Below, piece by piece: positions 38,346-63,446 of a stretch of DNA of 64,000 nt. The notes under the pieces are model-generated. The model saw only the letters and a list, made by a program, of their open reading frames with translations, did no database searches and was not told the DNA's origin. The stretch is from Metaphire vulgaris (taxonomy: Eukaryota; Annelida; Clitellata; Crassiclitellata; Megascolecidae). Made by a program: the position numbers and the translations under genes. The DNA lies in NCBI GenBank assembly GCA_018105865.1, contig CM030841.1:15201682-15265681 (forward strand). The letters are read 5' to 3'. The number at the start of each line of letters is the position of its first letter. Position 1 is the first letter of the stretch.

Positions 38346-38548
38346 ATTTGAAGTTTCGTCGGCAACACAGGAGTGGATTGTTATTGTTTGTTTTTCATGA
38401 AACGAACAACGTTTTCTGAATGCGTTGTCCGTAGATGCAACGGTTGCCGCACAAGATCCGTCGTATTAGTTGCCCCTAAAAGAGACAACATCGTTGCGTT
38501 TCAAAGGAGCGTTGTCGCCGTTGTAGACGCTTTGGGTTAGCGCGTGTA

Positions 38549-52340
<13,792 letters not shown>

Positions 52341-53037
52341 ATTTTCTAACAAGTTCTGTAATATATTCGCTCGTTATTCATTATTGTTACCGGTATCGTG
52401 TCTCAGTCTTTTATTTCGCATGTTTTTCAGTTCCTGTTGACGTTTGGTTCGTTCGATTTCAACGACGGTGACAAACATCGTAACGATATGTTGTTGAACT
52501 GGCGTAGAATTCGAGTTTCTTATAGCATAATTCTTTTCTGTCTGTCGCGGAGGTTTCATAGGTCGTCGCGTCGTACGCCAATTTGAATTTTTATATATCG
52601 GAAATAATTTCTGATGGTTTGCTTGTTGACGTTGACGTTTCTTTCCCAATCGATGACATTCGATGTTGCCGCCAAACATGAGATTTCACTCTTCGCATAA
52701 TGCCATGACGAACTCTGCAAGGAATTCATTTGCACGAAATGCTCACACAGGAGTTGAACAGCAACTGTTGATATGGGTACTCAAGTGTTCTGTTTATTAG
52801 TAATTGATTAAATTTACTGAATTTATACAAAATCACCTAATTTATGCAGTTTTTACTGCCGATTTTGTGCATTACGGTCTTCCAGTACTGAACTCTCCAT
52901 CTCCACTACCTGTGGAAAAGTACTTGAGGTCATACTTGACGGGCATTCTACTGTTTTAATGAACTTTTATTTAGTTTCAGTTATCAATTTTAAAATGCAA
53001 GTTTTTGATAAGAATGCCAGCAATGAGTAGATGGAAC

Positions 53038-53118
53038 TTAACCCTTAAACTTCAGCATACTTTGGAATTGTATGCAATGGTATCCGAGTATACTCAGTTA
53101 CGGCGGTCTTAGGGTTAA
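53038..53118. mobile_element. 80-bp TTAA-flanked mini-element, subfamily E
   Basis: TTAACCCTTAAACTTCAG to CGGTCTTAGGGTTAA; inner palindrome GAGTATACTC in place of the CCAAGTATACTTGG of copy 23166-23247. Confidence 0.7.
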
Positions 53119-53495
53119 GAATAACTGTCTTGCTGGAGCATGGATGGATATATCAGCAATTTGGAGTTCGGTTTTACTGTTTTGGTTCAGCACTGCACTT
53201 CTGCATCTGTGCATAATTTCAGATGTAGTAATGTGTGGCACACATAGCCATCTGAGTTTCAGACTTTTCTCTATTATTAATTAAAGTGTCTGTATTTATG
53301 TCAACAATGATATACATTTAAGAAAGCTGTTGCTTACGGGCATTCTGATGTGTTTGGAAAACAGATTGGAATATTTGAAAGATATCGGAACCACGCTAAA
53401 ATTGTGTGCAATTGCGATCTTCATTATGACCATGTTGAATTTGTGAGAAACGTGCTCTGTGACATGACACGTGATATATTCAATGACATTTTAGT

Positions 53496-53673
53496 CAGGG
53501 ATATTTTTTACGCCCCCCCCCTTCCAATTTGAGATCGATACTCCCAACAACCCCTCCCCCAAATCTGAGCCTTTGATGATCTTTTTTTTTCTTGTCAGGG
53601 TTTTCCAGCAAGGATGGACCCCAAAATATACCGACACCCCTCCCCCAAATTTATAATCCTAGAAATAACCCTG
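53496..53673. mobile_element. hAT MITE, CAGGGATATTT family, copy 3
   Basis: CAGGGATATTTTTTACGC to CTAGAAATAACCCTG; perfect TSD ATTTTAGT (53488-53495, 53674-53681). The region 52341-53495 has no recognised gene. Confidence 0.92.
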
Positions 53674-54102
53674 ATTTTAGTATATTACGAGTACCTCCGC
53701 TTAGTATACTAATTAGTTATTAGCTTCCCAAGTTGTGATATCCAAATTTCTGTCTCCACTTGTTTGTTTTAAATTGAGAAACTAATTTCGACGAACTTTT
53801 TACAGGCAACTCTTATTATGTCAACAAAATGAAGTCATTGTTCCAGCAGCAAAAGATCTATCAGATGTTTTCATATCAGTACGTTCATTTTGTAAAACGT
53901 GATGATGTTTAATAATGTTGTTGTTGTTGTTGTCGTCGTCGTTGTCGGCAGGCCCTTTTAGATGTGAGAGCTCTTAATATAAATTAATCGAGCGGTTTAG
54001 CAGGTATTCGGGTAAACTAAATCAGATATGTGTTACAGTTAGAGAATAACTATAATTTATATTATTCACAGTGTTTGAAGTGATCTCCCAACTAAGTCAA
54101 TC

Positions 54103-54178
54103 AATCAATCAATGAACTTCTATGGCGCCACTATCATAATACCCAGGGCCTCAGCCGATGGCGCACCAAATCCAAATT
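54103..54178 (-). mobile_element. SINE or LINE 3' tail with (TTGA)n tail
   Basis: On the minus strand: CGCCATCGGCTGAGGCCCTG, GGTATTATGATAGTGGCGCC, ATAGAAGTTCATTGATTGAT. It matches 38933-38999. Confidence 0.65.
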
Positions 54179-54271
54179 GAAATTATTGCCAACCATTATG
54201 TATTCTCTGTTGTTGCTTCCGTGTATGTATTGGGTAAAATGGCGGAAAAACAAGCATTCCTTGCATTTTAG

Positions 54272-54395
54272 ACGGAACATTTTTTTAATATATAAAATTT
54301 ATGAAGAAAAAGTTGTAGCTGATTGCTGTTACTATGTGAGCAAGAAAATTTCCAGCGGCTTGCATTCAACAAGCAATTTTCTTCGACACTTCAAG
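54272..54395 (+). pseudogene. BED-zinc-finger-like exon relic
   Basis: Bounded by TTGCATTTTAG and AAG|GTTAGT, this frame reads ...EEKVVADCCYYVSKKI, then STSNFLRHFK, close to the C-x2-C...STSNLLRHLK signature of BED zinc fingers found in hAT transposases and hAT-derived genes. The second Cys appears replaced by Val and the final His would lie beyond the donor. No transposase core was seen nearby. It may instead be chance or an exon of an unrecognised gene. Confidence 0.35.
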
Positions 54396-54415
54396 GTTAG
54401 TACAGTCGCTGTCTC

Positions 54416-54590
54416 CAGTGTTTTATCCAGACTCCAGGCCTTTGGGGGGAAATTGAGGCTTACGGGGGGAAATCGCCTTGGTTGGAGGGGAAAAGACGCA
54501 ATTCAATGCAAAATTTGTGTAAGTGCTGGGATTTGGGGGATTTTGAGGGTTGGGGGAATCTCCCTCCTGACAGGCCTGGATAAAACACTG
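54416..54590. mobile_element. hAT MITE, CAGTGTTTTATCCAG family
   Basis: CAGTGTTTTATCCAGACTCC to GGCCTGGATAAAACACTG; perfect TSD GCTGTCTC (54408-54415, 54591-54598). It begins 21 bp after the BED-like relic. The older relative is at 9680-9848. Confidence 0.93.
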
Positions 54591-54963
54591 GCTGTCTCGT
54601 TGAATACAGAATACCACAATTAAGGTTCCATCATGGGTCCTTTGCTATTTATTATTTATTTGACATGCATCGTACAGTGCACATTTGTTTCATTATCTTT
54701 ATTTTAAGATAAGATTACCTTTTTTGCTTGTCAGGTTCTGGGAGAGTTTTAGCGTAGGGGCGGCAAATTGAGTGGCGATGACGTTTTTTATGCTTGTTAG
54801 CGAAGAGGCGGCAACATTGAGAAGGGGCGGCAAATTCGGCCGCGACGCCCTTTGTTTGCTTGTCAGTTAGCCTATAATAGTTGGGGCGGCATTTTTTCCA
54901 GGAGCCGTGGGCGGCACGAGACCACGCTACGCCACTGGTTGTGAAGAGATCTTGATCTTAGAT

Positions 54964-55433
54964 CATTTATACTCTAGTGATCTTTTTGCATATAGCCTAC
55001 TGTAGCACTAGTCCTTGCGCTGTCCAATTTCAAACAGGGTATCAATTTTATAATATTTTTGTGGTCTATAAAACCTGTAATACAAGAAACCAGCCCTCTT
55101 AAGCGCCATCTTATCTCTCGATTGATTTTTTTAGACATTTGACAGAGAATAGATTTCTGAAAAACTTTGTATAGTGTCGTTTCAAATGGCTCGTTATTTT
55201 TCGTGGCATTTCGAAAGCTCTAGAAAAAAATTGAGACAGAATATATTGACAATTCTAGTGCGGTTTGACACAACAAAGATGGGGACACAAGAATATGTGG
55301 TTTTAATTCATTTCATCACTCTTCTGAATTTGTGCATATCTATAGCCTACTGTAGCCCTAGTCCTTGCATTGTCCAATTTCAAAAAAGGCCATGTTGGCC
55401 GACCCAATATTTGGCTTGTGGCGCCCTCCATGA
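54964..55433 (+). repeat. Unclassified 420-bp dispersed repeat, copy B
   Basis: As copy A (17806-18232) with a small internal insertion (about 55072-55138); direct blocks with CTATAGCCTACTGTAG near both ends. Confidence 0.75.
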
Positions 55434-56140
55434 TTTGGCTAACGCGTTATGACGCCATTTTTAGGGGGTCTGACATTCTGTGACGACTTGTGATGAGGGG
55501 GTCACAAAACTGCCCAAAAAAAATCGCGTGACGTCTTTTATGGATGGCCCCTCAGATGTAGGCCTATGTGTGTGTGTTTTCTGGTGGGTTTTGTGTGAGC
55601 GATTGTGTTCGAGGTACTGCTGCGATTCGAGTGTGTTTGCCTGCCGTGCTCGCCGCTATCTTTGTCTCCCGGCTGTGTAGCCTAATGCTATTACACCAAT
55701 CCCCAAAACCTGCGCGGAATATTCCTTTGACCCTCGACGGGGGCGGTCTTCCGTGAAAAGCCTCGGCCGCCTCTGCTCTTCATCCGTCCGTCGGTCGTTC
55801 GCCGGCCTTTTCCACCAAATCCGACCTCGTTACATCCATCTTCTCTTCTCGTCGCAGCCTTGGCCGATCCTTCTGTCCGTCCGGTAGTAATGGGAGCCAG
55901 GGAGAGGTGTGTGGATAGGCGGTTGGAGAATGGAGGGTGGGTGGGGGGGGGGTATGCATACGGTGTCCAGTCGACGACGGAGCCCATATTCGTCTTCTCT
56001 TATCGCGTCGCTGCAGTTGCGTTACGCCGGGGGTTTTGACTACTGGCGCACCCTACCCTTCTCTCATCCCCCACTCCTTCCGTCACCCTATCACCGTTGT
56101 TTCCGTCCGTCGGTCGGTCGGTTGTCGAAGGTAGTGAGTG
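55434..56140. other. GC-rich intergenic stretch, no gene recognised
   Basis: Contains a decayed GGGGTCTGAC...GACGTCTTTTATGGATGGCCCC MITE-like segment (55465-55555). Open frames on both strands to 56135 have no recognisable domain. Confidence 0.5.
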
Positions 56141-56251
56141 AGTGGGTGGGTTGGTGAGTGGGTGAGTGAGTGAGTGAGTGAGTGAGTGGGTGAGTGAGTG
56201 AGTGAGTGAGTGAGTGAGTGAGTGAGTGAGTGAGTGAGTGAGTGAGTGAGT
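56141..56251. repeat. (GTGA)n microsatellite
   Basis: Tetranucleotide GAGT array with a few GGGT units. The THSL-run reading frames on the minus strand are artefacts. Confidence 0.95.
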
Positions 56252-56610
56252 GCTCGGTATTTGCACAGAGGCTTTTCGTGCTTTCAATTCGTTGTCTTCT
56301 CGGCCCGCTCTTCTGTTCAGTCATTCTGTCGGCACGGAAACTGTCAGTCACCCGGAATGGGCCTGCCTCCCCCCCATTGGCTTCACAGAATCCCGCATGA
56401 AGGGTGTTGTCCTTCCGTGTTGGCGCACTAGTCTGCCACACCCATTAAAATGCAGTTGGCGCAACTTTATCTCGCCCAGGGTTATTTCTAGGATTATCAG
56501 TTGCGAGGGGTGGTGTCGGCACATTCTTGTGGGGGTCGGTCCCTGGTGAAAAGTCTGGCAAGTAAGGAAAGGTCATTCCTGACTCAGATTGAGGGTGTCG
56601 GTCTCAAATA

Positions 56611-58221
56611 CAGGGGCGTAATGCATCAAAAAATAAGGGGAGTCTAAATTGTTTTTTATTATAATTTATGTAAAGTATACAAAAAGTTATTAATAACATG
56701 TAAAAATATTTCTGTATCTCAAAAAGTGGGGAGTCTGTAGACTCCCCTAGCCACCATTGCACAACGCCTATGGTTCCTTGTAAGCATCGACTGGGCTTCA
56801 ATCGCTGCAAATATGAAAGCCCTACGACACCACAAATTTTCGCCCAAATTCTCAAAAATACCCTGAACTATATAGTACATGAAAATTTTTCGGGCGACCC
56901 AAAAATTGATGTCGATATTTCACCCAAATTTCTATTTAGAACCCTCACACGCTTTGCAGTGATGTCATTGGGCTAGAAAAATCCGTCACTTTCCACCTTA
57001 TTAGGCCTAATGTGTATACGCCAATAGGCCTATTGGCAATATAATATGGAGGCTTTTCGCCTATATTGTATAGATTTTTAAACCCTATAAAGCAATCAGA
57101 CACCTGATAGATATCCAAAATTCGGGTCCAGATTCTTTGTAGGCATCGACTGGGCTTCAGTCGGTGCAAATATGAAAGCCCTACGACACCACAAATTTTC
57201 GCCCAAATTCTCAAAAATACCCTGAACTATATAGTACATGAAAAATTTTCGGGCGACCCAAAAATTGATGTCGATATTTCACCCAAATGTCTATTTAGAA
57301 CCCTCACACGCTTTGCAGTGATGTCATTGGGTTAGAAAAATCCGTCACTTTCCACCTTATTAATGTGTCTAGGCCAATAGGCCTATTGGCAATATAATAT
57401 GGAGGCTTTTCGCCTATATTGTATAGATTTTTAAACCCTTTAAAGCAATCAGACACCTGATAGATATCCAAAATTCGGGTCCAGATTCTTTGTAGGCATC
57501 GACTGGGCTTCAGTCGGTGCAAATATGAAAGCCCTACGACACCACAAATTTTCGCCCAAATTTTCAAAAAATACCCTGGACTATAGTCCATGAAAAATTT
57601 TCGGGCGACCCAAAAATTGATGTCGATATTTCACCCAAATGTCTATTTAGAACCCTCACACGCTTTGCAGTGATGTCATTGGGTTAGAAAAATCCGTCAC
57701 TTTCCACCTTATTAATGTGTCTAGGCCAATAGGCCTATTGGCAATATAATATGGAGGCTTTTCGCCTATATTGTATAGATTTTTAAACCCTTTAAAGCAA
57801 TCAGACACCTGATAGATATCCAAAATTCGGGTCCAGATTCTTTGTAGGCATCGACTGGGCTTCAGTCGGTGCAAATATGAAAGCCCTACGACACCACAAA
57901 TTTTCGCCCAAATTTTCAAAAATACCCTGGACATGAAAAATTTTCGGGCGACCCAAAAATTGATGTCGATATTTCACCCAAATTTCTATTTAGAACCCTC
58001 ACACGCTTTGCAGTGATGTCATTGGGCTAGAAAAATCCGTCACTTTCCACCTTATTAATGTGTCTAGGCCAATAGGCCTATTGGCAATATAATATGGAGG
58101 CTTTTCGCCTATATTGTATAGATTTTAAACCCTTTAAAGCAATCAGACACCTGATAGATATCCAAATTTCGGGTCCAGGTTCCTTGCAGGGGCGTAGTGC
58201 ATCAAAAACATAAGGGGAGTC

Positions 58222-58254
<33 letters not shown>

Positions 58255-58336
58255 ATAATTTAGCCTATGTAAAGTATAAAAAAGTTATTAATAACATGTA
58301 AAAAATTCTGTTTCTCACCATTGCACGACGCCTCTA
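56611..58336. mobile_element. MITE - tandem array - MITE composite, locus 1
   Basis: MITE 1 is 56611-56772 and MITE 2 is 58187-58336, same orientation (CAGGGGCGTARTGCATCA, TAAGGGGAGTCTAAATT, TTATTAATAACATGTAAAAA, TTGCACRACGCC). Between them lie four tandem units of 352-359 bp. GTTCCTTG stands directly after MITE 1 (56773-56780) and directly before MITE 2 (58179-58186). Outer flanks are CTCAAATA (56603-56610) and CTCAAATG (58337-58344), 7 of 8 identical. The block sits inside another MITE (56477-58387). Confidence 0.85.
56781..58178. repeat. Tandem array, four units of about 352-359 bp
   Basis: GCATCGACTGGGCTTCA recurs at 56784, 57143, 57496 and 57848. Units also share GGCGACCCAAAAATTGATGT, CAATAGGCCTATTGGC (a perfect 16-bp palindrome; damaged in unit 1 only slightly) and CACCTGATAGATATCC. 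The minus-strand frames conserved between units (WAKICGVVGLSYLHRLKPSR) are likely passengers. Confidence 0.93.
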
Positions 58337-58856
58337 CTCAAATGGAGGAGGTGTTAGGGAGTGTTAGGGGGCGTAAAAATATCCCTGATCTCGCCTATTT
58401 GCTGATTTGTAGCGGATAAGAATCTCTACAGTAGATGTGGATGTCATTGCAGACAGACAGAGGCGTTTAAAATGTTTACTCGGCCTCGGTTGTCTTGTAA
58501 CTAGGTCCATCTAGCGACGCGTCTCTTCGTTAATTCGGTTAATTTGCTTCTTCGGTTCTCGTCAATTCTTCAAAAATTGTGCAGTTTCGATTTTTTGGGC
58601 GGTTGAAAAAGTTCAGCATCTCTGCTTGCTCACACGTTTTTGGCAATTTTGGCCGCCCAATCTGTCAACAAAATGCTTGATTTGATACTCCGGGTGCTAC
58701 GACCGTACATTGTTTTTTAAAGAATTTGAGGACTGTCGGCACGTAAGCTTTTTAAGAGACCAATAGTATAGGCCTATTCAATACGCTTCGTTAAATTTTT
58801 GGTGTTTTGCTCTATTTCTGGCAATAATTGACCCATAATAGCGATGGTCCTCAACT

Positions 58857-59167
<311 letters not shown>

Positions 59168-59289
59168 AGTATTATAAGTATCATCATCATCATTATCATT
59201 ATTATTAGGCCTAACATTATTTAGATTATTAACCTTATTTAGCGCTATATTTCTAATCACATTATTATTTCATATTTTTTTAATAAAAA

Positions 59290-60150
59290 AAAGCGCTGGC
59301 TTTTAGATTCGGCGTGAAATTGCACCACGGACATGACGAAACACGTTCCTGTGTGACGCACGGCACAGTCGACGAGGGACACCCACTCCGGGACCAACGG
59401 GAAGTGGGGGCGGGGGGGCGGGGGGAGAGGGAGAGCGCACGGCGGCGGCGACGACGACAGGAGAGCCGTAGGAACCGGCCATCTGGCGGACGGATCGTAC
59501 AAGTGATTGATGGACTCTTGCGACGTATTTACGTCGCCGCGTTCCCTTCTGCTCCGACTCAATTGTGAGAAATTATATCGGAAATACGATCCGGACACGG
59601 CCACCGCGGGGGGGGGGGGGCGTGGGGGCGGTGGGCCCCAAAGCCCTCATCCCCTCCCGGACGTACGAGGGGGCCTTAGACCCCCGCCGTCGTCGTCGAC
59701 GTCGGCGGCGGCGGCGGCGGCGGCGGCGACGGCGGCAGGAGGGACACTCGTCGCAGATCCGGGCGAGATACGCCGTCGGTCGGTACATTGATCGGGGAGA
59801 AGACGGGGAACGTGGAGGGTCGTTCGAGAGACCTCTCCGGGGGGTGGCGGGAGGTGGAGGAGAGGGGAATGGAGCGGCCCCCGTTGTTTGCCCGGCGCGC
59901 TCTGGAGATCTTTTCCATCAATAGACCAGCTGGCGGTTTCCGCGGTGGAAAGCGTCAGATGCGGCGACGGCGACGGCGACGGCAACGGCGACGGCGACGG
60001 CGGCGTCGCTGGGTTATTGCGAACCGATCTCTCCGCGTTTATACGACTCATTCCAGGGCGCTTGACAAGACACTCGCGGCCGCTGAAGCCCGTTGAAGCA
60101 CTGTGTGTGTGTGTGCGTGTGTCGCACGGGCGCAATACATTCGGATAGGA
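59290..60150. other. GC-rich, CpG-dense island, no gene recognised
   Basis: Sharp switch from AT-rich arrays to G+C- and CpG-rich DNA, with (GGC)n/(GAC)n runs at about 59700-59735 and (GGCGAC)n at about 59965-60005. Several overlapping frames over 100 codons on both strands are low complexity (Pro, Arg, Gly). The composition fits a CpG island with a promoter or 5' exon of an unseen gene; no direct evidence supports it. Confidence 0.4.
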
Positions 60151-60500
60151 TGATATCCGTTACCCATTGCCCGATAAACTATCCAACGACAGACTCACTC
60201 ACTCACTTACTCGCTTAGATCTATAGTGGCCTGCCATAACATATCATAGTATACAACCTGCATATTGTTAGTTTGTTACAAAGACATTTTATATGAATTT
60301 TAAAATTAATCAGTTTAATTCGATTTCTCAAATATTCGTACAAAGTAGACACCCTAATAAAGTGTCAATGTTACTAAAATAATTAAAATGTCTTTCTATA
60401 ACATCACGAAAGGCTGGAAAAACTAAACATGAACATTGAATAGGCCTATGCATGATTATGCCGGCGAATTGGTCTATATTCTGTGTACATAGATATACTA

Positions 60501-60816
60501 CAGGGGTGGTCAAACTCATAGAAGATGCCAGCCGCAAATGACAATTTTCAAAAACTTGGGGGCCGCATTGCCGCAATTAGATACGAAAACGAGGCAGTGT
60601 GACGCAATTCTTTGGAAGTTTCATAAAATCTCTGCTACTATTTCTCTTGGGACCTGCGATAAAAATGACAAGCAGGCAAAAACTGTTCCTGTTATATGGC
60701 AATTGTGTGCTTCTGTTGAGCTGTTAATCTGCTCAAAAATTCTGAACTTTTTGCTAGCTGCAGATTCTTCTAAAAGAGCCACATGCGGCTAGCGAGCCGC
60801 AATTTGGCCACCGATA
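60501..60816. mobile_element. hAT MITE, CAGGGGTGGTCAAACT type
   Basis: CAGGGGTGGTCAAACTCATA with GGGGGCCGCA inside the left part, and AGAGCCACATGCGGCTAGCG then GCAATTTGGCCACC at the right. Flanks ATATACTA (60493-60500) and ATATACTG (60817-60824) match 7 of 8. This end type (GGTGGCCAAAC, GCCGCA) is widespread among animal hAT MITEs. Confidence 0.82.
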
Positions 60817-60879
60817 ATATACTGGGTGGTGCAATAAAAATAGTACCATCCTGTTTCATTGTAAATATTTGCACAATTC

Positions 60880-60886
60880 TCTCTCG

Positions 60887-60938
<52 letters not shown>
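60880..60938. repeat. (TC)n microsatellite
   Basis: CT dinucleotide array. Confidence 0.93.
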
Positions 60939-61236
60939 AATTCCAAGCATTTTTTAAATTTTAGCTATAACTTTGTCAAATTTTGACCAAGCTTGATAAA
61001 ACTCAGTAGGAATGGTGTAGCTAAAAGAAGAACCTCTCAACACGCCGACATTCAGGTTTTCGCAACATACAGTACAGTACTTTATTTGTGGCATCTGTAA
61101 TTTATGTCACGAAACAAAGCACAGCGCACCAGATACCATAATTGGGAGGGCGTTTTGAAAAAGAAAAGATTTCATGTAAAGGCAGCCCCTTCTGTCCATA
61201 ACCGCCACTTGAGATAAGTGTGTATTGTAAGTGTGC

Positions 61237-61271
61237 ATGTATGTATGTATGTATGTATGTATGTATGTATG

Positions 61272-61301
<30 letters not shown>
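61237..61301. repeat. (ATGT)n microsatellite
   Basis: Pure GTAT tetranucleotide array; the Met-Tyr-Val-Cys frame is an artefact. It directly precedes the LINE relic. Confidence 0.93.
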
Positions 61302-61302
<1 letters not shown>

Positions 61303-61315
61303 GTATGTGTGTGCT

Positions 61316-61474
61316 TAAAGTTGTTTGGAACAGTCTGCCAGCAACATTGCGCTCCTCTGATTCACTGTTCTCTTTTAGAAAACAACTGAAGACATTCTTG
61401 TTTGTTTGATCCGGTTCGCAACTGACATTAGCGCATTTGCTGCTTTGCGAATATTTGCGCTATAGAAATGTTCG

Positions 61475-61477
<3 letters not shown>
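61316..61477 (+). mobile_element. LINE 3' end relic with (AAT)n tail
   Basis: Frame encodes VVWNSLPATLRSSDSLFSFR followed by KQLKTFLFV and a stop at 61407-61409, the well-known C-terminus of non-LTR reverse-transcriptase ORFs (WNSLP..LR...S...F+..LK..LF). The 3' UTR ends GCGCTATAGAAATGT before an (AAT)n tail. Strongly 5'-truncated. The terminal GCGCTATAGAA motif resembles the SINE tails at 38933 and elsewhere. Confidence 0.78.
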
Positions 61478-61559
<82 letters not shown>

Positions 61560-61561
61560 TA

Positions 61562-61635
<74 letters not shown>

Positions 61636-61636
61636 C
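61478..61636. repeat. (AAT)n microsatellite, probable LINE tail
   Basis: Long AAT array immediately 3' of the LINE relic, in the position of its tail. Confidence 0.93.
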
Positions 61637-61648
61637 GATGCGTCCGTA

Positions 61649-61728
61649 TTAACCCCTTAACTGGGGATCCCGGATATATCCGTCCATTTTACATTGAGTT
61701 ACAGTTAAATACACGGTTAAGGGGTTAA
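61649..61728. mobile_element. 80-bp TTAA-flanked mini-element, subfamily A (inverted)
   Basis: Reverse complement of the 43565-43644 copy and nearly identical to it: TTAACCCCTTAACTGGGG to CACGGTTAAGGGGTTAA. Confidence 0.8.
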
Positions 61729-61933
61729 AGACAATGGGTGTCTAACTTGAGATGAGCAGCCGAGAGGGGGGAAAAAGAACGATTGTCGCGCGGACGTCGT
61801 AGGGGCGTTTGTCGTCCAACGCACAATCGACAGACGATCATCTGGTCTTCCGTCGAACATATCGACGCCCTAACGGCGGCAGAAGGTTGCATCTGCGCGC
61901 GTTACTTACTTACCTGCTAGCTTGCTTGCTTGC

Positions 61934-62227
61934 CAGAGGCGGATCGAGGGGAGGGCAGGTGGGGACATTATGTCCTCGGGGCGCCGAGGTGAGGGGGCGC
62001 CAAAATCGGGTATTTTAAAGGCACAGTGGAGAAGAATAGACACACGTGTGACGACCTTTTTTGCCTGTCAGCACTACTAAATGAAGAGGGGCGCCGTAAG
62101 GGCTGAGGGGCGCCGAAAACGATGTGACGACCTTTTTTCCTTGCTCGTCAGCAATGTTAGGGGCGCCAACGGTGCACTTTGCCCCACCCCCTACCCCCGG
62201 GCGCCGCGTACCCTCGGTCCGCCTCTG
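61934..62227. mobile_element. hAT MITE, CAGAGGCGGATCGAGG type, 294 bp
   Basis: CAGAGGCGGATCGAGGGG to TACCCTCGGTCCGCCTCTG; perfect TSD TTGCTTGC (61926-61933, 62228-62235), although the target is a short TTGC repeat. GGGGCGCC blocks recur inside. Confidence 0.88.
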
Positions 62228-62235
62228 TTGCTTGC

Positions 62236-62857
62236 TTACTTACTTACTTATTCGCTCAGTCCTTCGTCTCGTCCGCCCCACCCACCCTCTCCCTCCCTCC
62301 CGCGCATGCGCACCACACGGCAGCAGCGGTTGGCGACTTGGCGTTCGATAAAGTAATTTGCGACGGAGTCTGTTGTTCTCTGTTATGTATTTTCTGTCGA
62401 TTTGGGTCATTCTCCGCGTGTTTTATATGTAGAGCGCGATCAAACGGGGTGGGGTGGGGTGGGGGTGGGGTGGGGGCTGTTGTATCGCCGGTCACCCGCG
62501 TTCAACGACAACTCCGCGTGGATTCGAAGTCAAAAGAAGAGTTTCTCTTTTTTTGATCTTGCGGAGACGACTTCAAAGTTCAAAGTCCTCGCGAATAAAA
62601 AGACATCATTCAACCTGATATCGTCCTCTGAGTACATAGGCCTACCTTGTGTGCAGTACAGTACTGCTCAATAAATTATTAACACACGTGGATTTCGAAG
62701 CAAAACGAAGTTTAAGGCTTGTTAAAACATTGCAATCACAACCAAGAACACCAATGCTGTATTTTTTCATTAATGATACTATTCTACGATTGGCGTACAG
62801 AAGGCTATAGATATGAAACAATTCAGAAGTGTTGAAATTCCTGGCTACGCCTCTGGA
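62236..62857. other. No gene recognised
   Basis: Moderately GC-rich to about 62600, then AT-rich; short open frames only. Confidence 0.55.
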
Positions 62858-63272
62858 CTTTTAATTCGTTTCATCACTCTTCTGAATTTTTGCATATCTT
62901 TAGCCTACTGTAGAACTAGCATTGTCCAATTTCAAACAGGGTATCAATTTTATAATATTTTTGTGGTCTATAAAACCTGACAGAGAATAGATTTCTGAAA
63001 GACTTTGTATAGTGTCGTTTCAAATGGCTCATTATTTTTCGTGGCATTTCGAAAGCTCTAGACAAAATTTAGACAGAATATATTGACAATTCTAGTACGG
63101 TTTGACACAGCAAAGATGGGGACACAAGAATATGTGGTTTTAATTCATTTCATCACTCTTCTGAATTTTTGCATATCTATCTATAGCCTACTGTAGCACT
63201 AGTCCTTGCATTGTCCAATTTCAAACAGGCCATGTTGGCCCACCCAATATTTGGCTTGTGGCGCCCTCCATG
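62858..63272 (+). repeat. Unclassified 420-bp dispersed repeat, copy C
   Basis: As copies A and B; ends ...TTTGGCTTGTGGCGCCCTCCATG as in copy B. Confidence 0.75.
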
Positions 63273-63323
63273 CCCTGTGGGTTACTAGGTTTAGTCAGTC
63301 AGTCAGTCAGGATCATTTAATCC

Positions 63324-63374
63324 AAAGGGTCTGTCTCGTCTGTCTGTCTGTCTCTGTCTCTGTCTCTGTCTCTG

Positions 63375-63442
<68 letters not shown>
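63324..63442. repeat. (TCTGTC)n/(TC)n microsatellite
   Basis: TGTCTC hexamer run passing into pure TC. Confidence 0.93.

Positions 63443-63446
<4 letters not shown>

Larger units (their letters stand above)
56477..58387. mobile_element. hAT MITE, CAGGGATATTT family, split by the composite element
   Basis: Left half 56477-56610 (CAGGGTTATTTCTAGGATTA...) and right half 58345-58387 (...AAAATATCCCTG), reading in reverse orientation relative to the other copies. Perfect TSD ATCTCGCC (56469-56476, 58388-58395) proves the two halves were one insertion. Confidence 0.9.

Noticed and set aside
56000..56441. THSL-repeat protein on the minus strand
   Set aside because: Translation of the (GTGA)n microsatellite in frames of a four-base repeat.
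56945..57934. Repeated minus-strand frames WAKICGVVGLSYLHRLKPSR in the tandem array
   Set aside because: The same frame recurs only because the DNA unit repeats; stops vary between units and there is no start context or domain.
59647..60135. 162-residue minus-strand frame with Pro/Ser runs
   Set aside because: Low-complexity frame in the GC-rich island overlapped by equally long frames on the other strand.
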